Below, piece by piece: positions 42,376-50,171 of a stretch of DNA of 64,000 nucleotides (within the stretch, counting starts at the first letter, position 1; each line of letters begins with the position of its first letter). The stretch is from positions 157,327 to 221,326 of the forward strand of contig NZ_JAKOIW010000011.1 of assembly GCF_022206305.1 (NCBI RefSeq), in the 5' to 3' direction. The DNA comes from Gordonia sp. 'Campus' (GTDB lineage: Bacteria > Actinomycetota > Actinomycetes > Mycobacteriales > Mycobacteriaceae). The notes beneath the pieces were generated by a model. It saw only the letters and a list, made by a program, of their open reading frames with translations, did not search any database and was not told the DNA's origin. The position numbers and the translations under genes were made by a program.

Positions 42376-43767
42376 ATGAGCGAGAATCCGTTGACGACAG
42401 CCGTGGGGCAGGTTGCTGCCTTGCTCGCAGACGTGCGTGAACGCGGCGAGGCCGCCGGCGAACAAGCCCAGTCGAGGCTTGCCGAGACTGTCGGTTCCAC
42501 TCAGTCGAGGCTTGCCGAGACTGTCGGTTCCACTCAGGCGCGGGTCGACGACGCCCGATCGAAGCTTGCCGAGACTGTCGGTTCCACCCAGTCGAGGCTT
42601 GCGGAGACGGTCGGAAGTACGCAGTCCATCATCGAGTCGAGGATCGCCGGCACGCGCGACGATGCGCAGGCACGGCTCGACGAGGCTCTGGCCACGGCGC
42701 TGGCCCTGTTCGAGGAGGCCAGGACCAAACTGTCGGCCCTGCCGGTCGAATTGCCCGCGGAGATAGAGGAACTGAGGGCGAGGTTCTCGCCGGAGGAGCT
42801 GCGCAAGGTCGCCGAGGCGTACCTCGCGGTGGCGGCCGGTTTGCTGACCGCCTTGTCGGAACGACGCGACGAGGCCGTGGAGAAGCTGAAGTCGCAGCCG
42901 CTTGTCGGAGAGAATCTGCCGAAGCTCGAGAAGGTGTACAACGACGCCGTCGGGCTCACCGAGGAAGCGTTGGGGACGATCTCCGAACAGACACGCGCGG
43001 TCGGCGAGCGTGCGCTGAAGCTGGCCAACCGCACCGACGGCGACGCCGATGATGCCGAGGCTCCGAGAGGTGCGGGAATCCAGGCGACCGATGAGCTCCC
43101 GCCGAAGGCTGCGGCCAAGATCGCCGAGGTCAAGGCGGCCGTCGACCGGGCGCCGGTGGACAAGGCGCCCGAACCGCCGGTCACTCCCCAGAAGGCGACT
43201 CCCCAGAAGGCAACTCCTCAGAAGGCGACTCCCCAGAAGACGACACCTGACAAGGCCGCGACCGCACCTGCGACGCAGCCGGCCAAGAAGGCGCCGGCGA
43301 AGAAGGCGACCGGGGCAGGGACTGCCGCCAAGAAGGTGGCGCCCGCCAAGGCCGCCACCAAGAAGGCCGCGGCCGTCCGAGGTGCGGCCGAACGGGCTGG
43401 TGCCAAGAAGACGGCCGCCGCCAAGAAGACGGCCACCGCCAAGAAGACCGCCGCCAAGAAGTCACCTGCCAAGAAGTCACCAGCCAAGAAGGCGTCCGCG
43501 GAGAAGTCGCAGACACCCACGCCGGGCGCGAAGAAGGCTGGGCCGACGAAGACCGCCGCACGGAAGGCTCCGGCCCAAAAGGCTCCGGCCCAGAAGGCCG
43601 CCGCGACCGGAAGTCCCGCCGAAAAGGCTCCCGCCAAGAAGACCGCCGCCAAGAAGGCCGCCGCCAAGAAGACCTCGGCGCAGAAGGCGCCTGCCAAGAA
43701 GGCACCGGCCCAGAAGGCCTCGGCACAGAAGGCACCGGCGAAGAAGGCGTCCCCGAGCGCGGAGTGA
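42376..43767 (+). CDS. HbhA-like protein with extended Lys/Ala/Pro tail
   Basis: A 463-residue HbhA paralogue. Residues 31-85 contain four SRLAETVGSTQ-like 11-residue repeats; at DNA level two 33-bp copies (42,469-42,534) are identical. A helical block with LEKVYNDAVGLTEEALGTISEQTR matches HbhA. After residue 260 there are four ATPQK repeats and a roughly 190-residue Lys-rich, histone-H1-like tail, over five times longer than in M. tuberculosis HbhA. It likely binds sulfated glycans or nucleic acid; localisation is not shown by a signal peptide. It forms an operon with the XRE gene. Confidence 0.85.
   Translation: MSENPLTTAVGQVAALLADVRERGEAAGEQAQSRLAETVGSTQSRLAETVGSTQARVDDARSKLAETVGSTQSRLAETVGSTQSIIESRIAGTRDDAQARLDEALATALALFEEARTKLSALPVELPAEIEELRARFSPEELRKVAEAYLAVAAGLLTALSERRDEAVEKLKSQPLVGENLPKLEKVYNDAVGLTEEALGTISEQTRAVGERALKLANRTDGDADDAEAPRGAGIQATDELPPKAAAKIAEVKAAVDRAPVDKAPEPPVTPQKATPQKATPQKATPQKTTPDKAATAPATQPAKKAPAKKATGAGTAAKKVAPAKAATKKAAAVRGAAERAGAKKTAAAKKTATAKKTAAKKSPAKKSPAKKASAEKSQTPTPGAKKAGPTKTAARKAPAQKAPAQKAAATGSPAEKAPAKKTAAKKAAAKKTSAQKAPAKKAPAQKASAQKAPAKKASPSAE
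42469..42621 (+). repeat. 33-bp in-frame repeats in the HbhA-like gene
   Basis: Two identical 33-bp units (42,469-42,501 and 42,502-42,534) are followed by a partial copy (about 42,559-42,588) and a diverged copy (42,589-42,621). Each encodes an 11-residue coiled-coil heptad-like segment. Confidence 0.9.
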
Positions 43768-43835
43768 CGGCTGATCGGCCAGATGAGCGGTTCGCGTCGT
43801 AGGGTGTCGCAGCAAACCCGACCGGCGCGGCTACA

Positions 43836-44159
43836 GTGTTCGACGTGGACTTCTTCAGCGTATTGGCATATGGCCAGAGTCTGATCATGTTGACCTTGAC
43901 GGTGGTCGCGGGTATCGCCTCGACCGTCGCGCTGATCCATGCGGCCATCCAGCGGCCGGACGCCTTCCCGGCGGTGGACCGGCAGAGCAAGGTCATCTGG
44001 GTGTCGATCCTCGCCGCCGCGACCCTGTTCATCTGGTTCTTCGGGGCGGTGAACTTCCTGGGCATCATCGGCGTGGTCGCGATGCTCGTCTACCTCGTCG
44101 ACGTGCGCAAACGCGTCGACGACGTCCAGGGCAAGTCCTGGTTCAGCAAAAGGGCCTGA
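43836..44159 (+). CDS. DUF2516 small membrane protein (Rv0476-like)
   Basis: A 107-residue membrane protein with three hydrophobic segments (about 12-33, 53-70, 73-92) and a basic C-terminus (VRKRVDDVQGKSWFSKRA). It matches DUF2516, found downstream of hbhA in mycobacteria. GTG 43836 or the nearer GTG 43845 may be the start. It ends six bases before the MerR gene start. No function is known. Confidence 0.8.
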   Translation: MFDVDFFSVLAYGQSLIMLTLTVVAGIASTVALIHAAIQRPDAFPAVDRQSKVIWVSILAAATLFIWFFGAVNFLGIIGVVAMLVYLVDVRKRVDDVQGKSWFSKRA

Positions 44160-44165
44160 CGCGTC

Positions 44166-45029
44166 GTGGCGGAATATCGGATCAATGACCTCGCGGAGGC
44201 CTCGGGGGTCAGTGTTCGCAACATCCGGGTCTATCAGGACCGCGGACTGCTCCCGCCGCCCACGATCCGGGGCCGGGCGGGTTGGTACTCCGACCAGCAC
44301 CTCGTCCGGTTGAACCTGATCTCCAGGATGCTCGAGCGCGGCTACACCTTCGCCACCATCAGCGAGCTCCTCCACGCCGCCCACCACGGGATGCGCGTCG
44401 AACAGATCCTGCGCGGGAACCCGAAGGGTGGTCGGTTCCGGAACTTCAAACGTGCCGCGACCATCACGATCACCGAGCTGCGCAAGACGCTGAACGCCAG
44501 CGACCGGTCCATCGCGCTCAGCCAGAAGCTCGGTCTGCTGGCCAAGGACGGGGCGCACTACGCGATCCGCAACCCCGAACTCCTCGAGGGCGCGGAGATC
44601 CTGGTCAAACGGGGCATCGACATCGACGTCCTCCTCGACCGCTGGGTGCGGGTGCAGGAGGATCTGGAAGACGTGGCCACGAGCTTCGTCTCCATCATCA
44701 CCGACCGGTACTTCGACGAGAACCTCCCGGACCTCGGCGAGGCGGGCGTCAGCGAGATGGCCGATCTCATCCAGACGGTGCGGCCGATAGCGCACGAGAT
44801 CGTCGAGACGACCTTCCGCAAGGCGCTGGACGATCAGATCTCCAAGGCGATCGGCGAGGCCGCCACCTACTTCGACGCCGAGGTGCCCCCGTCGATCGTG
44901 TCCGACGACGAACAGCCCGATCTGGATGAGCCGGAGCCGGACCAGTCGGGCCAGGCGTCGTCAGACCAGGCACAGACGGACTACGAGACAACGGACATTG
45001 GTACATTGAACACCGATACGGGGCGCTGA
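44166..45029 (+). CDS. MerR family transcriptional regulator
   Basis: A 287-residue regulator. The N-terminal MerR HTH (RINDLAEASGVSVRNIRVYQDRGLLPPPTIRGRAGWY) is followed by a long helical effector half of about 180 residues and an acidic, Gln/Ser-rich tail. No metal-binding Cys cluster is seen. GTG 44166. It lies close behind the DUF2516 gene. Its effector is unknown. Confidence 0.88.
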   Translation: MAEYRINDLAEASGVSVRNIRVYQDRGLLPPPTIRGRAGWYSDQHLVRLNLISRMLERGYTFATISELLHAAHHGMRVEQILRGNPKGGRFRNFKRAATITITELRKTLNASDRSIALSQKLGLLAKDGAHYAIRNPELLEGAEILVKRGIDIDVLLDRWVRVQEDLEDVATSFVSIITDRYFDENLPDLGEAGVSEMADLIQTVRPIAHEIVETTFRKALDDQISKAIGEAATYFDAEVPPSIVSDDEQPDLDEPEPDQSGQASSDQAQTDYETTDIGTLNTDTGR

Positions 45030-45084
45030 GCCGGACTCGGCGCCGCACGGGGTCATGTCGGCCCCGAACAGGTGAGGAGTGCCG

Positions 45085-46200
45085 GTGAACACGAAGTCGT
45101 TGGCCAGTGCGGGTGGCATAGCCACCGCCGTCGGAGCAGGCATCGTCGGCCTGGGGGTGGGTACCATCCTCGCCGGCCTCGCACGAGAAGCGCTACGCGC
45201 CGAAGCCGCGGTCGACGACGGACCTGACGATCTGCTCACCGAACCCCGACATGCTCCCGAGCGGCTCGGGGTCCGCACGCCGGACGGCACCCTGCTCAAC
45301 GTGGAGGTCTACGGCGACACCGCCGACCCCGCCTCGACCGACCCCGCCTCGGTCGACACCGGCGACGTCATCGTGATGGTGCACGGCTGGACCTGCAACA
45401 CCGCGTACTGGTATCCGCAGATCAATCACCTGGCGGCCTCCGAAGGCGGAGTGCGGCGCGTGGTGGTCTACGACCAGCGCGGCCACGGGCGCAGTGAGCG
45501 CGGTCGGCGGCGCCCGACGGTCGCGATGCTCGGCGAGGACCTCGACGCCGTGATCGAGGCCGCGGTCCCCGCGGGTCGCCGTGCGATCCTGGTGGGCCAC
45601 AGTATGGGTGGGATGACGATCATGTCCTGGGCCGCGCAGCATCCCGAGAAGATCGAATCGCGCGTCTCGTCGGTCGTGCTCGTCTCCACGGCGGCGAAGG
45701 CGGTCATGGACAACCACCTGCTGATCCCGGTGGACCTGCCCGTCTACGCCAAACCGTTCGCCCCCGCGGTGTCGAAGCTCATCACCTCGGTGCCGGTCCC
45801 GATCCCCAAGACGTCCTACGGTGTCCGCTTCTCGCACTACATCGCGCTCGGTCCCAATGCCCGGCGAGCCCATGTCGACTTCGTCGACGAGATGATCGGT
45901 GCCTGCCCGCCGCGTGCGCGCGCCGGATGGGGTTCGGCGATGGGCAAACTGGACGTCACCGCCGGCCTCGCGGCGCTGACGGTGCCCACCACCGTGGTCG
46001 TCGGCACCGAGGACCGGCTGACCCCCCGGCTGCATGCCGAACAGATGGCGGAGATGTTGCGGCGCAACGGTTCTCTGCGGGACCTCGTCGTCTATGACGG
46101 TGTGGGCCACATGTCCAGCATCGAGGCGGCCGAGCGATTCAACGAGTTGCTCGACCAGGTCGTCGCAGAGAGTTCGGGGGAGACCGAACGCGTGTCCTGA
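45085..46200 (+). CDS. Alpha/beta hydrolase with N-terminal membrane anchor
   Basis: A 371-residue hydrolase. A hydrophobic N-terminal segment (LASAGGIATAVGAGIVGLGVGTILAG) suggests a membrane anchor or signal. The hydrolase core has VMVHGWTCNTAYW for the oxyanion region, VGHSMGGMTI for the Ser nucleophile, VVGTEDRLTP for Asp, and DGVGHMSSIE for His. It may cleave lipid esters. GTG 45085 is preferred over GTG 45079 because GAGGAG lies properly upstream. Confidence 0.85.
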   Translation: MNTKSLASAGGIATAVGAGIVGLGVGTILAGLAREALRAEAAVDDGPDDLLTEPRHAPERLGVRTPDGTLLNVEVYGDTADPASTDPASVDTGDVIVMVHGWTCNTAYWYPQINHLAASEGGVRRVVVYDQRGHGRSERGRRRPTVAMLGEDLDAVIEAAVPAGRRAILVGHSMGGMTIMSWAAQHPEKIESRVSSVVLVSTAAKAVMDNHLLIPVDLPVYAKPFAPAVSKLITSVPVPIPKTSYGVRFSHYIALGPNARRAHVDFVDEMIGACPPRARAGWGSAMGKLDVTAGLAALTVPTTVVVGTEDRLTPRLHAEQMAEMLRRNGSLRDLVVYDGVGHMSSIEAAERFNELLDQVVAESSGETERVS

Positions 46201-46213
46201 AGCCCAGCTGCGC

Positions 46214-47323
46214 TCAGAGCGTGCAGTTGACCAGCACGGGCTCGGGCCGGAGTGCAACGCCGAACGCGTCGACGACACCGTCTCGTACCTCCCGCGCGAG
46301 ATCGAGGAGTGCCGCGGTGGTCGCGCCGCCCCGATTGGTCAGTGCGAGAGTGTGTTTCGTCGACAGTCGCACGGTGGAGTCCGGGCCGGGGTGGCCGCGG
46401 TGGAATCCTGCCCGCTCGATGAGCCAACCGGCCGACAGCTTGATCGCCGACGGGGCGTCGTCGGTGTTCGCGGGATCAGGGCCGGCGGGATATGCCGGGA
46501 TGGCGACGTCGTCCCCGACGCGCGCGGCGATGCGCTCGAGTACCGAGGCGGCCTCGACGCCCGGGACGATCGGGTTGGTGAAGAACGAACCGGCACTCCA
46601 GGTGTCGAAGTCGTCGGCGTCGAGCACCATGCCCTTGCCGCGACGCAGGGCCAGTACCGCTTCGCGGGCGGTGCGGGCGTCGACACGTTCCCCGGGTTCC
46701 ACGCCCACCCGGGTGGCGAGCTCGCGGTAGCGGATGGGTTGGCTCGCGTGGTCGTCGTTCAACCAGAAGGACACCGCGACGACCACGAAGTCGTTGCGGT
46801 GCTTGAGGTTGCTCGTCCGGTAGCCCAGCCCGAGCTCGCCGGGGGACACCCAGCGGAGGTTTCCCGAACGCCGGTCGAGTACCTGTACCGACCGGAGGAT
46901 GTCGGCGACCTCCACGCCGTAGGCCCCGACGTTCTGCACCGGGGTCGCACCCGCCGCACCGGGGATGCCGGACAGGCATTCGAGGCCGCCGTACCCGGCC
47001 TCGATCGTCGCGGACACCAGGTCGTCCCAGCCCACCCCGGCATCGGCGACGACGTAGGTGCGGCCGGACTCCCGGCCGGCTCCGAACTCGACGCGGGCAC
47101 TGGCCAACACGACGGCGGTGCCGTCGAATCCGGCGTCGGCGATCACCAGATTGGAACCGCCACCGACGACGAGGACGGGTTCGGATCGTTCGTCGAGCTC
47201 GAGGATGGTCTCGACGATGCCGCGGGTGTCGTCGCAGCGGATGATCTCGCGCGCGGGTCCACCCAGACGCAGCGTGGTCAGCTCGGCAAGTGGCGCGCTC
47301 AGCGGCGCCTGCGTGTCGGTCAC
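46214..47323 (-). CDS. murB: UDP-N-acetylenolpyruvoylglucosamine reductase
   Basis: A 369-residue FAD enzyme of peptidoglycan synthesis, reducing UDP-GlcNAc-enolpyruvate to UDP-MurNAc. The FAD/pyrophosphate loop is VLVVGGGSNLVIAD, and GLECLSGIPGAAGATPVQNVGAYGVE is the type I MurB signature. The catalytic Ser and Glu regions are SAGSFFTNPIV and the C-terminal part with STKHTLALTNRGG. GTG 47323. It is divergent from the DUF2505 gene. Confidence 0.95.
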   Translation of the reverse strand: MTDTQAPLSAPLAELTTLRLGGPAREIIRCDDTRGIVETILELDERSEPVLVVGGGSNLVIADAGFDGTAVVLASARVEFGAGRESGRTYVVADAGVGWDDLVSATIEAGYGGLECLSGIPGAAGATPVQNVGAYGVEVADILRSVQVLDRRSGNLRWVSPGELGLGYRTSNLKHRNDFVVVAVSFWLNDDHASQPIRYRELATRVGVEPGERVDARTAREAVLALRRGKGMVLDADDFDTWSAGSFFTNPIVPGVEAASVLERIAARVGDDVAIPAYPAGPDPANTDDAPSAIKLSAGWLIERAGFHRGHPGPDSTVRLSTKHTLALTNRGGATTAALLDLAREVRDGVVDAFGVALRPEPVLVNCTL

Positions 47324-47361
47324 GCCCTCAACGTTAACCGTCGCCCGGTAGCGTGCACCTC

Positions 47362-47868
47362 ATGGCGAGCAAGCTGCAGCACACGGTGTCCTATCCCTTC
47401 TCCACCGCGCGACTGTGGGCGATCTACACGACAGAGAAGTACTGGCACGACCTGGTGGAGCGGATGAACTCCGGCCACGGGCACGTCGACAAGGTGACGA
47501 TCGGCGCCGACACCGTCACCGTCGAGATCCAGCAGGGCATCCCGGCGGAGAAGCTTCCGTCTGCGGTCACCAAGATCATGCCCGGCGACCTGCGCATCCC
47601 GCGGAAGAACACGTATCGGCTGGTCGGGGACCGGATCGAGGGGGAGACACATGCGACCGTCGACGGCGCGCCGGTCCCGGTGAACGTGACGGGCACGACG
47701 CTCACCACGGGTGATCCGGCCGACACCGACAACCGCGCCGAGGTGTCGGTCAACATCCCGGTGTTCGGTGGCAAGATCGAGAAGTCGGTGGTCAGCGAGC
47801 TGTCCGCGCTGCTCGACGCCGAGCGTGGACACACCGTCGACTGGGAGAGCGAAAACCCGCTGACGTAG
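47362..47868 (+). CDS. DUF2505 protein (Rv0481c-like), copy 1
   Basis: A 168-residue soluble protein of the SRPBCC-like DUF2505 family. ATG 47362 gives MASKLQHTVSYPFSTARLW. Family features include the N-terminal aromatic block, 'YWHDLVERM' and ERGHTVDWESENPLT at the end. It may bind a lipid or a hydrophobic ligand. Position next to murB matches Rv0481c/Rv0482. Nine bases separate it from a second copy. Confidence 0.82.
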   Translation: MASKLQHTVSYPFSTARLWAIYTTEKYWHDLVERMNSGHGHVDKVTIGADTVTVEIQQGIPAEKLPSAVTKIMPGDLRIPRKNTYRLVGDRIEGETHATVDGAPVPVNVTGTTLTTGDPADTDNRAEVSVNIPVFGGKIEKSVVSELSALLDAERGHTVDWESENPLT

Positions 47869-47877
47869 CCTGTCTGC

Positions 47878-48390
47878 ATGGCACGACGGCTCAGCTACTC
47901 CGCTCGCTACACCCAGCCGGCGGAGAAGCTCTACCAAGCGCAGAGCATCAAGCAGTACTGGGACGACATGATGGCGGGATTCCAGATGATCTCGCCGCAC
48001 TGCGAGGTCGACTCCTTCGTCTCCGACGAGACGGGTATCCGGGTGGTGCTCAAGCAGACCATCGGGCGGGACCAGCTCCCATCGCTCGCGCAGACGGTGA
48101 TGAAGAAGGACATGGTCATCACCCGCGAGGAGTCCTTGGGACCGTTCGATCCGGACAACACCAAGGGCACCTACAACGCGTCGATCCCCGCAGGTCCGGG
48201 CAGTCTCAACGGCTGGCAAGAGCTGTTCCCCACCGACAACGGAGGCTGCACGATCCGTCGGACGAGTGAGGCCAAGGTCTTCGTGCCCTTCGTCAACGGC
48301 AAGCTCGAGCAGATGATCCTGATCAACCTCGTCGACCTCTTCCGCGCCGAGGCCGAGTACGCCAAGGACTGGGTCGACAAGAACTTGTGA
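47878..48390 (+). CDS. DUF2505 protein, copy 2
   Basis: A 170-residue paralogue of the preceding gene, with MARRLSYSARYTQPAEKLYQ, 'KQYWDDMM' and a C-terminal FRAEAEYAKDWVDKNL. The two copies are well diverged, so this is an old tandem duplication. It is followed by a repeat element and then a methyltransferase gene. Confidence 0.8.
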   Translation: MARRLSYSARYTQPAEKLYQAQSIKQYWDDMMAGFQMISPHCEVDSFVSDETGIRVVLKQTIGRDQLPSLAQTVMKKDMVITREESLGPFDPDNTKGTYNASIPAGPGSLNGWQELFPTDNGGCTIRRTSEAKVFVPFVNGKLEQMILINLVDLFRAEAEYAKDWVDKNL

Positions 48391-48411
48391 GCCGTCTCGG
48401 TCGCACACCGT

Positions 48412-48530
48412 GAGCGAGAGCAGGCCCGGGCGCAGACCGTCGGCCGGGTTGCCGAGTGAGAATCGACGAGCGTAGTGAGGTACGAGCGCAGCGAGGAGGC
48501 TCGGAGCGAGAGCAGGCCCGGGCGCAGACC
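48412..48530. repeat. 27-bp direct repeats flanking a GAGGTACGAGCG-type element
   Basis: The same 27 bases occur at 48,412-48,438 and 48,504-48,530, 92 bp apart. Between them are two degenerate ACGAGCGYAGYGAGG words, including GAGGTACGAGCGCAGCGAG (48,477-48,495), the same type as the repeat at 22,706-22,765. The duplicated bases are the start of the methyltransferase coding region. Confidence 0.85.
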
Positions 48531-49290
48531 ATACGGCCGGATCACGCGGGGCACGACGAACATCAATCGGTTGCGTCGGGTCGACCGCTGGATGGTCCAT
48601 GAGCCCGCCGTGACAGCCGCGCTCGATGTCCCACGTCCCCTCGTCGTCGACCTCGGCTACGGCGCCCGCCCCGACACGACCGTCGAGATGGCCGGGCGAC
48701 TCCGCAGGGTCGCGCCGGACCTCGAGATGGTGGGCCTGGAGATCGATCCCGAGCGCGTCGTCGAACCGCGGGACGGGGTGCGGTTCGGGGTCGGCGGCTT
48801 CGAGCTGGGTGGTCTGCGACCACGGTTGGTCCGCGCGTTCAACGTGCTGCGGCAGTACGACGAGGACGAGGTCGAGGCGGCCTGGGCACGGATGCGCGCC
48901 GCCCTCGCGCCGGGCGGGGTGATCGTCGAGGGTACGTGCGACGAGATCGGCCGACGGTGCACCTGGGTGCTCCTCGACACCGGCGGGCCGGTGAGTCTGA
49001 CCCTGAGTTGGTCACCGGAACACTCGACGCGGCCGTCGGACCTCGCCGAGCGGTTGCCGAAGGCGCTCATCCATCGGAACGTTCCGGGCGAGAAGGTGCA
49101 CGATCTGCTGGCGCTGGCCGACCAGTGCTGGGATGTCGCCGCACCTCTCGCGGTGTACGGCCCGCGGGTCCGTTGGCGTTCGGCACTCGGGTTGCTGCGG
49201 GATCGTGGCGTCGAGTGTGCGGTGCCTCGGCGGCGGACCTCCGACAATCTGCTGACCGTCCCGTGGTCGACGGTGGCACCGCTACTGTGA
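48475..49290 (+). CDS. Class I SAM-dependent methyltransferase
   Basis: A 271-residue protein; motif I is VVDLGYGARPD and the rest is a short Rossmann methyltransferase. The conserved N-terminal PYGRITRGTTNINRLRRVDRW shows that the true gene extends well upstream of ATG 48592. The current GTG 48475 lies inside the inserted repeat; an older start, GTG 48410, is now out of frame because of a 92-bp duplication. Its TGA overlaps the next gene's GTG (GTGA). The substrate is unknown. Confidence 0.75.
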   Translation: MRYERSEEARSESRPGRRPYGRITRGTTNINRLRRVDRWMVHEPAVTAALDVPRPLVVDLGYGARPDTTVEMAGRLRRVAPDLEMVGLEIDPERVVEPRDGVRFGVGGFELGGLRPRLVRAFNVLRQYDEDEVEAAWARMRAALAPGGVIVEGTCDEIGRRCTWVLLDTGGPVSLTLSWSPEHSTRPSDLAERLPKALIHRNVPGEKVHDLLALADQCWDVAAPLAVYGPRVRWRSALGLLRDRGVECAVPRRRTSDNLLTVPWSTVAPLL

Positions 49291-50171
49291 CGGACATGCG
49301 TGTGGCCATGGCCCAGATCAGTTCCACCGACGATCCGAACGCCAATCTGGCGACCCTGCGGACAGCGACCGAGGACGCCGCGGCGCGCGGTGCGGAACTG
49401 GTCGTGTTCCCGGAAGCGACGATGTGCCGATTCGGTGTGCCGCTCAAGCCCATTGCCGAAGACCTCGACGGCCCGTGGGCGCGCGGTGTGTCGGAGGTGG
49501 CGGCGTCGGCGGGTGTCACCGTCGTGGCCGGCATGTTCACCCCGTCCGGCGACGGACGGGTCCGCAACACCGTGCTCGTCGCGCAACCGGACGGTACCCG
49601 CGTCGGCTACCACAAGATCCACCTGTTCGACGCCTTCGGCTTCACCGAATCCAAGAACGTCGCGCCCGGCGACGAGCCGCTCACCTTTCGGGTCGGGGAG
49701 GTCACCGTGGGGGTGGCGACCTGCTATGACATCCGATTCCCGGCACTGTTCACGCACCTGGCCCGACGCGGCGCCGAGGTCATCGTGGTACCGACCTCCT
49801 GGGGTTCGGGCCCCGGCAAGCTGCGTCAGTGGGAGGTGCTGTCCTCGGCGCGAGCCCTGGATTCGACGACATTCGTGGTCGCGGTCGGCCAGGCGGTGCC
49901 GCCCGACGAGGAGGTGGCGGCGTCGGCCGCACCGACCGGAATCGGACACAGCCAAATCACAGACCCATTCGGTACGTTGGTCGCCGCGTATCCGGATAGC
50001 ATCCGGATCGACGTGCACGACCTCGACCTAGCACTGGTCGAGAAGGCCCGTGGACAACTGGCAGTCCTCGCCAACGAGCGACACCTGCCGGTCGGCGGAG
50101 CGGTGGACACCGACCTGACAACAGCCGACGCGCGGCTCCGCGAGTCCGACGACCGAGGACGGAAACCATGA
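49287..50171 (+). CDS. Carbon-nitrogen hydrolase (nitrilase superfamily, Rv0480c-like)
   Basis: A 294-residue hydrolase. The catalytic triad is Glu43 in VVFPEATM, Lys110 in YHKIHLFDAF and Cys146 in GVATCYDIRFP. It resembles the NIT/omega-amidase branch and M. tuberculosis Rv0480c. It probably deamidates a small amide such as a 2-oxo-amide or deaminated glutathione. GTG 49287 overlaps the methyltransferase stop, and its own stop overlaps the next start (ATGA). Confidence 0.88.
   Translation: MTDMRVAMAQISSTDDPNANLATLRTATEDAAARGAELVVFPEATMCRFGVPLKPIAEDLDGPWARGVSEVAASAGVTVVAGMFTPSGDGRVRNTVLVAQPDGTRVGYHKIHLFDAFGFTESKNVAPGDEPLTFRVGEVTVGVATCYDIRFPALFTHLARRGAEVIVVPTSWGSGPGKLRQWEVLSSARALDSTTFVVAVGQAVPPDEEVAASAAPTGIGHSQITDPFGTLVAAYPDSIRIDVHDLDLALVEKARGQLAVLANERHLPVGGAVDTDLTTADARLRESDDRGRKP

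Noticed and set aside
43218..44795. Leftward frame with Phe/Leu/Gly-rich repeats opposite HbhA2
   Set aside because: It is the complement of the Lys/Ala tail; its membrane-like look is an artefact of AAG/GCC codons read backward.
47320..48600. 426-codon leftward frame opposite the DUF2505 pair
   Set aside because: Shadow of two conserved genes; composition is atypical and no motif is present.
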